From Cyrtodaria siliqua (lineage: Eukaryota; Mollusca; Bivalvia; Adapedonta; Hiatellidae), in the NCBI GenBank assembly GCA_037043455.1, contig JAWPHD010001328.1:62001-126000 (forward strand): DNA of 64,000 nt, given 5' to 3'. This document shows positions 47,727 through 59,900 of this stretch, one piece after another; the stretch's first letter is position 1; every line of letters begins with the position of its first letter. The notes under the pieces were generated by a model. It was not told the origin of the DNA. It searched no databases and saw only the letters and a program-made list of their open reading frames with translations. The position numbers and the translations under genes are program-made.

Positions 47727-47941
47727 TTATTCCTCAGAAACAATACATTCCTTTTTTCTGATTAAAGTACATATATCAGTTTTGAATTTTTGGAGAAGTT
47801 GATCAATTGTAGGTCCTTGTAGAACTTTCCCCCCGAATGTAATGTTCACTTCTAGGAGCGGATGATCTGTAACTAATTGGCTAGCATTTTGACAAAATGT
47901 CAGGAACTCTGCTGGTATAAAATGGTTCAGCATTTTCTCTT
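47727..47941 (-). CDS. Unknown gene, last exon (exon 14)
   Basis: Acceptor tatattccag precedes 47941. Phase 1 entry fits exon 13. It encodes about 70 residues including LEVNITFGGKVLQGPTIDQL and ends with a TAA at 47729. No domain recognised. Confidence 0.6.
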
Positions 47942-50900
47942 CTGGAATATAGAACAAAGTTTTAAGAATGGTAAAATAATCTATTGGCTTCTATCAAATT
48001 GTGTAATAAAAATCCTTTATCATATATATACAGATTTTTGTCCTGCAATATGCACAAAATTACCCTACAATAAGCTTTCGAGAAATGAGCCATATCATAT
48101 ATGCGGTCATATACTTCACATTTAGGTCATGTGACCGGGCCAAAAATGCATATCCATATTGGCATGGTCACCTGCCCGTTATTATTGGCGACTTTTTTTT
48201 CGAGACCATAAATTTGACGTTAAACACGTCAATGACATGACGTAACATAACTGACGTCATGAAACTGACATAGGAACGTTTGTCAACAAAACGAGGCTAG
48301 ATCTACCGAAAAACAGACTAAAGCTGTCCTTAAATTGTTCACGGAGTGGTTTCGCTCGAATGGTGAGACCAGAGTTACTGAAGAAATTGGCGTCAAGGAG
48401 TTGGTCGGTATATTGGACGTTTTTTTTCTGAGTATAGTCCAACAAATCTAGCTGAACTCGATACAATCAGTCCAGGCCATCATCAGCTGGTACTTAATCG
48501 AGAAGAGGTACGAGCATCATATTCCTTTAGATAAGGAGTTTCATTTAGCATTAAAGGTAAGTACTGATAGCTAAAAGAAATGCCCTGAAACAGCAAGAAA
48601 CAGGAAATAAAGAAATCAAAATAGGAATGGAATGGACGAATTGAAAAAAGAGAGAATAAATTACAAACAATACAATTAAAGTTAAAACTGAGTTGTTTTC
48701 GTTCATTTATTTTTGCTATTTTTATTTTATAAATTAATTCGGTGCTGCAACAGTTCAATACATTTGATTTTAAAAAAGAAACATAAAATCCCAATGAAAA
48801 TGCGTATATATATGATAAAAAGATTAAAGCATGGGTGATGCGTTATTGTCCGTCATATCGGCCCTTGACCAATATCTAAAGCCTTCGTGCCGACATTGGG
48901 GTCTCGGGCCGATATGACGGACAATAACGCATGTAATAAACAGGTCATTAACTGGGGTAGGCTAAAGCTCTCCGGCCTCATATGACTATCTATCACAAAG
49001 AGGCATACGTAGCCCAGTTAATAACCTCTAAGTCCTCAGTGTATACAACGCCAATACTACGCCTGTATGACCTATTTTGATAACACGTTCAGACATTACC
49101 TACTACTTTCAAAATTGAATAACTGTGTTATTTGAAGTCCGATTTTAAAAAACTAAAAAAACTATTTTGATTCTTAATGATTGTTTTATTTGAATAAATA
49201 TTTTTGTTCACATAAATCTTTGTAAAATAGTCACTGTCTCTCCCTACTTCAGGGTTCTGGACATATTTTTAAAATTTTGGAATGGATTTTCAAAAGTCAC
49301 TTGCCCCACATTTAAGTGCCCTAAAAATTGGTGTTGTACCAGTGCTTTTTTACTTTTGGATACGGAAATACAGAGGAGCTCATAAACCTAAACTGTAACA
49401 CTAAAATGTTTGCACTGGTATTATTTTGTTTTTGTTAATCTCATTTATAGGAAGAACATACTTGTTTTTTCTTCATAATTTATGAATATCTTACCAACAA
49501 ACTCTTCAACCTTTGCAGATGATTCTGGAAATTGCTTACAAGCATCCTCCCAGCTCTGGCACTGATTTTCTTTCATGAAAATCTGGCGGAGTAGAAACCT
49601 GTAAAAAACAAAAATATACAGTACGAAATCCTTTTTCTAGGATATGATATTCCTTTAATTTTAAAGTGTGTACTATTAAATTCAATATCTTGTCTTCTCA
49701 TATTTCAGCATCAGTGACTTATGCCATCAATGTATACGCATAACTTCATAATTGAGGTTCAGCTTAACGGTTTTCATGCAACATGGACAATATCTTACAT
49801 ACTCAATTTCTCTTTCTATTGAAATATTGCTCTTTTAGCGTACATGCCATACAGATTTAAATTTTTAGCTCTACTGGCCAACATTTTCGAAAACATGCTA
49901 GATCATGTTTTCAACACGCATTTTGCCATTTTACCAAACTCTGTCATGTCTTTGTATCACAATAATTGGACAAGTTAAAAAAATCGGCCAGATCGGATTA
50001 GTAACACCAGTGTTATTACTCTTGATCTATTGAAAAATGCTTTATTTTGTTTTGTTTTCTTCATTTATTGTCTCAGCTTGACCAATCTATGATCAATAAA
50101 AGCTTTGACAGCATGAAAACTAGACAATTCAGAAAAGAAACAATAGAGTTGTGGCACTTGAATCATTTAAAAAAGCTATAATTTAGTTCGAAATAATAAA
50201 TAATTGACTTTGTTAACTCCTTAATTTTTAAGCTAATCTGTACCAAACTATGTCAAGTGCTTTTATATCAATGACAGCTTAAATTCAATAAAAAGCCAAT
50301 TTGGGAAACACCAGAAGTTTTGTCAATTTGGTCCTTTACTGAGTGAAAAGTGCTATGTTTCATTTTATAAATATGCTATATTTTTCATTTTCCATCTTTG
50401 CCAGACTGTTGCTTGAATAAAAAATCAGAACAGATTGAAAATCCGAAAAATATGACACTCCATTTTCCACCCTAACCACCAACTTGTTATAAGAGCCTTG
50501 CTAGCCAGTACAGCATTCACTTCACAAACATAACCACAGACCCGCATTGACCTGTCGTTGAAAACATTTTATGACTGAAGACAAAATCAGTTTGATAAAT
50601 ATTATTTTATTTTATTTGAATTTTTACATAAAATGCATCCAACTGAAACATTGCTGCCTGAAAAGTTGATATAGTTCATTTGTGGTGAGAAGAGATGTGG
50701 AGTTCTCTGACTACAAGAATGTTCAATTGTTGGGCAGCCCTTCCAAGATGCGTCTTCATTTCCAGTGCAGCAGGGCATTACCTCATATACAGCCAGTCTC
50801 TTCTTCATATCTTTGATTATCCCCAATAATGTTATGCAGTTTTTGCAAGGCTGAAAATAGATATATCATTTTTAGGTCACATGCTGAGCTATTTCCAAAT

Positions 50901-53900
50901 TTTTTCGTTTAGAATAATCATTCCTTCACCATGTCACAAAAATAATATTTTGGTGAGGTTTGATTAGGGACTCATTTGTCTTTCCACAACAAACCAGTTT
51001 TCAGTCTTACCAATTAATGATATGAGATTAATGGCTGTGATTGTAATGTAAATGTGGAGAACACTGCTGCACATAATGACCGGATTTAATTGGTAGGATA
51101 TGTGTAATACACTTTATGTAACCTACTCCAAGATAGTCTTTTTTTAATATAATTAAAGGCATTAACCACATAAATGTATAGCTTTATTCACGGGTACTTA
51201 AAATACCTGAGATTGAATATGCGTAAAATGAATATAACTCTTAATTTGACATTACAGTTTTGGATTTGGGCTTGGCTGGTTAAAGCTGTTAATATAGTGT
51301 CTTCAGAGTTTGGATTTTCAAAATATATGTTATATATATATAAAACTCATCCTTAGTAAGTTTAGAAAAGGTAAATATATGTTGTAAACTTAGCCTGTTG
51401 ATGGTGGGATAGGGACTTCAAACAAATTGTGCATTATTTAATGAGAACTATTACCTTTGGATCAGTTTCTCCAAAGAGATCTTGCGAGTTGTCAAACGGA
51501 GATGAAGTTACTGTCTGTAAAAAAGAAAGAAAAACACTGACTTGTCCATTTTGATATTTAAATGTAATGATATATAAAAAACATTTAAGCAAAACATGGA
51601 ACAAGAGACCCACATGTAGACCTGACAAAAAACTGTACCGGTATCTATGTTTATTCAGTCTATCCTAGACAACTCGAACTATTACTGAAGTTGATGAATA
51701 CTCTTGCTTTTTTGCTGTAGCCGATTATGATGGTCAAAATCAAGAATAATAAATGTCTAAAATATCTGCTAATTTTGTAAAACAAAGGTCCATAATTCTG
51801 TAAAAAAAATTGCAGAAATGAAAAACCATTAATGCAGAGACATATCATATCATCAGGTGTGAACCTTATGTCAAGTGTAATAACAATCCATGAAAAGTTT
51901 TAAAGTGAAAGCCACATGAAGTTCATTATAGAGTGAACAAATCTAAGTAAAAAATGGCCATAATTCTGTAATGAATTAGGCAATCAATGATGGGTGATGT
52001 AGAGTGATATATAGAGGATCTTAAACAAGTTCCCATTTCATATAAGATTTATGAAACGAGTTATGAATTATTTTAATTTTAACGAGCCTTTTGGCTAGTT
52101 AAAATTAAAAATAATTCATAACAAGTTTCATAAATGTTATAATGGTATGGGAACGAGTTTAAGATCCTTATTAATTAAAGTCAATACTACACAGTCACGA
52201 TTGTAAGACTTTATTTATAACTTAAATGTAAAATGTCAAAAAAAATTAAAACAGTGTTAAATAGCTATTACCTCTGAGTCGGTGCTGTGGTTGAAGAAAT
52301 CTAACTCTGGACTAGAACATTTTAAGTCTGAACTGGAAGTCTGATTTCCTATCTGAAACAAATTAATGTAGTACATTATATTTCTGTATGTCTGTCTAAT
52401 CAAACAAATCAAACAAATTCTATGTTCTATCAATAATTCCTACGCTTTACCAAGAATGGACATGTTTTACTTGTCCTAATAATTGCCCTACCAAGAATGG
52501 ACATGTTTTACTTGTCCTAATAATTGCCCTACCAAGAATGCACATGTTTTACTTGTCCTAATAATTGCCCTACCAAGAATGGACATGTTTTACTTGTCCT
52601 AATAATTGCCCTACCAAGAATGGACATGTTTTACTTGTCCTAATAATTGCCCTACCAAGAATGGACATTTTTTACTTGTCCTAATAATTGCCCTACCAAG
52701 AATGGACATGTTTTAGATTAATGTTTGTGTTATCCTATGCCATGCCAAGATGCACTTCATTAAAGTGCAAGTATTATCGAAAGTCAATTAAAGCATAATA
52801 CTTTTTGGGTTTGTGTGAAGAAATATAAATGTATCATTTAATATTTGCTTGAAAAAAGTGTCTTAAAATGCCAGTAATCCTAACTTCTCTATCTCCTCAA
52901 CAAGACTTGGAGGCAGCCTTTCCACTCCCCAAGAATTAGTGGAGATGTACTGAAACAATACAGGAAAGAAAATCAATGTTCATACCACATGTCAAATAAT
53001 GTTACCCATACAGAAAATTTTCAATATAAAGGTTAATCTCGTGCATTATACTCTATTTTATGCTTCAATACCTCTCCTTTCAATTTATTTTTATATTCCC
53101 ATGCAAGTTGTCTATACAAGTTTATTTTGAATTTAACTAGAAATGTGTCCCTGGGACACAGATGCCCCGCTATGACATTTATTCCGGTATTTCTTACCAT
53201 TCCAAGTGTCATAACTCTATAAGTACTGGGGTAATCGGCCTGAAAATCAGACTTGGATGAGACATTGTGCCCATATACAAGTTGACCAAGTTTGGATTAC
53301 AATTACTGAAGTTAAGTGTGGACACCATTAATTTCGCAATTTTTTACTATTCCAACTCTGGAACTAATGGGACAATGGTGCTTTTTTTCCATATATATAT
53401 TTCCCCTCTCCCACTTATTGAAATGTTCCTACGTTTCATGACTAAAAGCAGCTGAATGAAAAAACATGCTTAGTGTTGCAAATTAAATGTACTGGAGTCC
53501 AGTTCACCAAAATAATTATTTCAGGTTGTATAACAAGTGTTCAGTTCAATACAGAGTAATAGGTGACTTCATGTAGTATAATTCAAATAGCAAGAGAAAC
53601 TATGTGATAAATGCCACATTAAGACTACCTGTAATGGGGTAATTATTTGTTCATATTATACTAATAACACAAACTTCCCTACCTCATCTTCACTGTCTGT
53701 CTCTGATTCTGTACCTGTCAGTTGTTGTGGGGCACACTGTGAGTTAGGGGCCCACTCATGGCAATATGGTCCTCCACAATAACAAAATTCTGGCAGTTTT
53801 TGGGATGTATTTTGTGACTGAGAGTTGGACTGACTGAAATTGAAGAACTGTTTATTATAAACATAATTTAACTGAATAAATATTTGTACTGTTTACTTGT

Positions 53901-56900
53901 GTTGTTAACATTGTACAGTAATATAATTGTTAAAATTTATTTTGTTAAATGACTGGCTACATTCCATTTTAAATTAGAGCTTTCAAAAACTTCATACTTG
54001 TTTGCATCTACATGATAGTAGTGTTGTCCTAATTAAAGTTGGGCAATAGGAAAGATCTTCACCTACCTTTTGGACTTTGCTAATTTACATTAAATTTGTA
54101 CAGAAAAGTTATATTAAGTGCTCATTTACCAAAAAACATACAACTTTTAAAATTCATACACACTATCTACAGGACAGCAACACGCTCCTATTAAAAGAAG
54201 GTCAGCGAGAATGACCCTGACATGTACACACTTTACACAGCGCTTAAGCAGTGTATCCATGTCCGAAAGGTGTTTTTGTTAATTTTGTAACATGATTTAA
54301 CAAATATTTTATTCAGTAATTCCATTATCAAAATTGAATCCCTGAATCTAAAGTAAATCCTATTTTATACTCATTTATACTAAATGTGTGTACATACCTT
54401 TCAATCCTTCACTTCTGCATACCAGTAATATTAATATCCATTAAATTCCAACGGTATAATATATGAAAGAAATGTACTACAATTATACTTCAAAAGCAGC
54501 AATCCAAACGTCTTAATATGGCATTTTTCTGGCTGTTTTTTTAACTTGTCCCTGCTATCATCGATATAAAGACACTGGCAAAGTTTCTTAAAAGCAAACG
54601 TTAACGGACGGACGGACGACGGACAACTCGTCATCCCATAATTCGGCCATGCAGTAGAGCTAAAAATTAATTTCTTCACTTTCTATGCAATACATAATGA
54701 TTAAAGTATATGTCCATTATTTATGTAAATATTGACAAACCTATTCTTTTCTTTTATACGCCAGACTGTTGACTTCTTCAAACCCTCTTTGAGGGCCAGC
54801 TGTAAGCCTTGCTCTTGCAGCTTCGCTTCACACCCCATTAATGCCTTGATGAACTAGATATTTAAATATAAAATATAAAATAATGGAATGTTTATGAAAA
54901 CTACATAGCTTACATTAATATACTTTGGCCCTTTTTTTATATTCATCAAATATCATTATCTATCATCAGTCTCTTCTGAACATCAGATGTTTCATTTTCA
55001 GTTATTATCAGCCTCGCGGATACCACCAAATATTATACTATCTCTGATTTCATCCAAAAAAAATCATCAGTAGTTATACTACCTATCATTCCTCCTCCTC
55101 CTCATACTTTATCTTTAACACAGACACTGTTTTAAACAGCAGGTGTATTTCTTTGTTTTTCTATATTTAATGGTGTTTTTCTATTATAAACCGAAATATA
55201 CACAAGGGAATATTGTGGTTGCACACTGTTTTCTTTATTTTTCTAACTGTTCAGTTATACTCAAACATTAAACAATGTTTACCGTTGAGCTAATAGACGT
55301 GTGGTCTCCATATTCTGCTTCTATCTTCGTTGCTAACGCCTGAAAAAGCTGATATAAAGCCTGTGGGAAACGGGCCACAAATAGGATGGGTGTTACGGAT
55401 GATCCTTTACTTTTTGTCTGAAAAAATAAAACGGGATGTAAGTGTCATTGTAGTGCTCTACTGATAGGGTTTTTAATTTTATAACCAGAACAGCCATGGG
55501 AGCCTTTTTTGTTTAATGAATAACGTTGTATGGTTTATAATATTTAAGAAATAAAATATTTCCAGAGTGTTTAGATATATACCTGGTGGGCGGGACTTTT
55601 AAGTTTATCGATATCAAGGGCCGCACATACTTTTCAAGCGGTAAATCAGGCATTTTATAGTCGCAAACTTTGGATGTTAGCCAATAGATAAACGTGTTAC
55701 ATAATAGTTACATTATAATTAATTTTAACTTACCAAAAGGCTCCTTACAATTAATATGTTTCATAAAACATGGAAACGCATTTAAGATCATATATTATAT
55801 TAAAGGTGCTTGCCTCTATAATTGGTCAGTCTAAAATGAATATTTTATCATTACTTCGAAATTATATTGTGCAGTAGATTACAACAGAAGAATCAGTAGT
55901 TACAAGTTAATAACAAGAGGCTCAAGAGGGCCTGTATCGCTCTTGTATTGTTGTAGCACTTATGATAAAACCCTTTGCCCTGCACTGAGCAAAATTTCAA
56001 GCAAAGTTCCCATGTAGAGGGGCCCCTTCACAGTAGAGCTAAAAACAAAACATGAAAAATACCTTTCCAACGCTGGCTCCAAATACCTCTAACAGGTCTT
56101 CCCTGATTGTTTTTTCACTAGCCTGGCTTTGTAGTAGCAGCGCCCTTCAAAACATGAAAAATACCTTTCCAACGCTGGCTCCAAATACCTCTAACAGGTC
56201 TTCCCTGATTGTTTTTTCACTAGCCTGGCTTTGTAGTAGCAGCGCCCTTGCTTGTGAAACTTTATCCTACAACAAGTTCATAAAATGTTCAATGAAAGTA
56301 TAGATAAAATGTTTTATTGTTGCTAATCAAATGTTGTGTTGTACCCTACAAGTAAATGTGTCCATGGATCACTGATGCACTGTTTTAAAAGGGACTGGAG
56401 ACGATCTGGAGGGGTGATTGATGTCTAGCAAAACACAAATGAAAACACTCATAATGTGATTTAGTTTCAAATATGAATTTGATTATTGTTTATGAAATTA
56501 TTTGGTCCAAGACAGCTGTTTTTTGTTGCTAAGTCATAAATATTAAGTCAATAAAATGTGTATGTAGTGCTATAAGTTGTCTCTTCTATACTTCTCCAAC
56601 ATGATTGTTTCAGACGGATCAATGAACAGACTAATGGACATACAGACGGTATGATTAATACAAGAATATCTCTTCCTGAGCATAAGAAAAGACTCGCATG
56701 TAGATGCAAATGTGTATTAAGATTGAAGCTCTACTCCATTTATTGTGTGAGAAATGGGAGTCAATTAAAACTTTCAACAAACTTGAAATGTCAAACTCAA
56801 TGTTTCCGTTTTCAGGTTGTGGACATTTCCAACTCTCATTGCTTCCTTGTTGGAGAGGTCAAAATACACATGGCACTTGATAGTTCTGAAATATAAAAAT

Positions 56901-59900
56901 ATTGAATAAGCAAGAACAAGAAATGCATGTTAGAGTTATGGTTCCTGCAAATCATCTTAGGCCACCCTTAAAAATGTTTATGTTTGGTTGGTTGGCAAAT
57001 TTTTTTTTTTTTTAAATTGAACTGGCATGTAGTTATATATGAAAATCAACAAGAGCATCAAGAATTGCAGGGCAATACATAGTCCCCTAACCGGCCCAGA
57101 CAAACATTTTCCAGACATTTTCTATGATGGAGGTCAAAGATCAAAGGTCAAGGTCACAATGACCTTATTTTGGTACGCGACACACCGCTATCCCAAGATG
57201 TATTCACATACCAAGTTTGGTATCTCTGAGTGTTATAGTATTGAAAATACGGTCCGGACAAGCATTTTCTATGACAGAGGTCACAGGTCAAGGTCACAAT
57301 GACCTTATTTTGGTACGCGACACATCGCTATACCAAGTTTTGTATCTCTAAGTGTTATAGTATTGAAAATACGGTCAGAACAATCATTTTCTATGACGAG
57401 GTCACAGGTCAAGGTAAAGGTCACTGTGACCTTATTTTGGTATGCGACACATCGCTATCCCAAAATGTATTCAAATATCAAGTTTGGTATCTCTAAGTCT
57501 TATAATATTGAAAACACGGTCCGGACAAGCAGTTTCTATGACAGAGGTTACAGGTCTAGGTCAAAGTGACCTTTTTTTGGTACGCAACACACCGCTATCC
57601 CAAGATGTATCCATATACCAAGTTTGGTATCTCAAAGTCTTATAGTATTGAAATTATGGCCCGGACATGCATTTCGGAAGGACGGACGGAAGGACAAGGT
57701 GCAAACCTATAGTGCCCCCAAACTCGGGACCGTTGGGGGACTAATAAAATATTGAATATAGTTAAAGAATCAATGTATTGACTAGAGATATATATGACTA
57801 TAATCACCAGTGTTGACTTGAATCAGAAATATTAAAGTACAGCTTTTAAAGACATCTCCTTTTTAAGGGTCTTGTGGCCATTACTTCTGTGGGTTGTTTC
57901 AGTTTATCAATTGAAATATCATAAACACCTGTAAAAGAACATATTATTAGAGAAATAACAAGAAATGTCACAGTAAGTGACAAATGCCCCAGTAGTGACC
58001 TGTAAGTGTGACCCTGACCTTGGAGCAATATGAAACCAACAGATATATTTAAACATAATTTAAAAAAATAAATAAATTATTACATAAAAAAAAAATTAAA
58101 AAAAAATAATTAAAGAAAATTGAAAAAAAATCAATAAATAAAAGAAAAAAATGTGGACGCTCTACTGGCTGAAACAGCTCTTATAGATTTAGATAGATAT
58201 ATCTAGATATAGCTCTCTTCTCCTATAGATTTAACAAAGGAAATACAATATAGCATTTTTTAACAAATCAAGGGCCATAACTCTGTTATAACTAACAAGA
58301 TCTAGCTGGTTTTCGAAATTGTCCAATATTTCATTGATATACCGCGCTTTGCACAACTAGCTGAGGCTTCCTGCCAAATTTCGTAGAAATTCAACAAGCC
58401 GTTTAAGAGGAGTAGCACCGACAAGAAATATAAAATAAAAATGTCAAAGGGCCAAAACTCCGTCAAAAATCAGTGAACAAAAGCGTGATATGCACAACTA
58501 GACATCTTACCGATGCTTTCTGCCAAGTTTCGTCGAAATTCAACAAGGCATTTAGGATGAGTAGCGCCGACAAGAAATTTTAAAGTAAGTGTCAAGTAAT
58601 TCAAAAGATAATGAAAAAAATATAATATATATAATAATAATTCAAATCAATCAAAAAAAAGAAAAAAAAAAAGAAAAAGAAATAAAAAAAAAAATTAAAA
58701 AAATATATAATTAAAATTAAAAAAAAATTAAAAAAATGTTACCCCCGGGGCGCGTCCAAATTTGACACCAGGGTCACCATTTGAACAAACTTGGTAGAGG
58801 ACTGATGATACATGTAATACATGAGAGCTCTGTGCCATGTGGTTCCAGAGAAGATTTTTTTCAGTTTTTGCCTATACATGCCTAAGTAAAACTGTGACCC
58901 ACAGGGTGGGGCCAAATGTGACCAATTGGTCACCAGTTGAACAAATTGGTTAAAAGACCATAAGCTTATTGCAAATGCAAAATGCAAAATATTAAACCTC
59001 TGGCTCTTGCAGTTTCAGAGAAGAAGATTTTTTTAAGTTTTTCCCTATACATGTCTATGTAAAACATGTGACTCTTGGGGCGGGGTCAAATGTGACCTGA
59101 GGGTCACCATTTGAACAAACTTGGTAAAGGACCATAAGCTTATAGCAAATGCAAAATATTAAACCTCTGGCTCTTGCAGTTCTAGAGAAGATTTTTTTCA
59201 TTTTTCTCTTTTTCCCTATACAGGCATTTATGTAAAACTGTGAACCCTGGGGCGTGGCCAGATGTGACCCAAATTGAACGAAACTGGTACAGGACCATAA
59301 GCTTATAGCAATGAAATATATTAAACCTCTGGCTCTTGCAGTTTCAGAGAAGAAGATTTTTTAAATTTTTCCCTATGTCTATGTTAAACATGTGACCCTT
59401 TGGGCGGGGCCAAATGTGACCCGAGGGTCACCATTTGAACAAACTTGGTAAAGGACCATAAGCTTATAGTAAATGCAAAATATCAAACCTCTGGCTGTTG
59501 TAGTTTCCGAGAAGAAGATTTTTTAAAAAAAATCCTATATAAGTCTATGTAAAACTGTGACCCCTGGGGCGGGGACAAATTTGACCCAAGGGTCACCATT
59601 TGAACAAACTTAGTAGAGGACCATAAGCTGATGCTACATGTAATACATGAGAGCTCTGTGCCTTGTGGTTTCAGAGAAGATTTTTTAAAGTTTTTTCAAA
59701 ATGTCTATATGAAAAACATGCAAAACCTCAATATACAAAATTTGGACCCCCGGGGCACGGCCATTTTTGACCCCGGGGACTTTATTTTCGAACAAACTTG
59801 ATAGTCTAGGCGTTGGCGATCATTTTAAAAGAAAATCTGTCCAGCGGTTCTGGATAATAAGATTTTTTAAGGTTTCGACCATATATGGTAATGGCAGCCA

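Noticed and set aside
52449..52730. Regular repeats with constant spacing, CRISPR-like at first sight
   Set aside because: There are no unique spacers: the whole 41-bp unit repeats, and the context is a eukaryotic intron.
57039..57645. Several overlapping 65-87 codon frames
   Set aside because: They are the same tandem repeat unit read in successive frames, with no independent coding signal.
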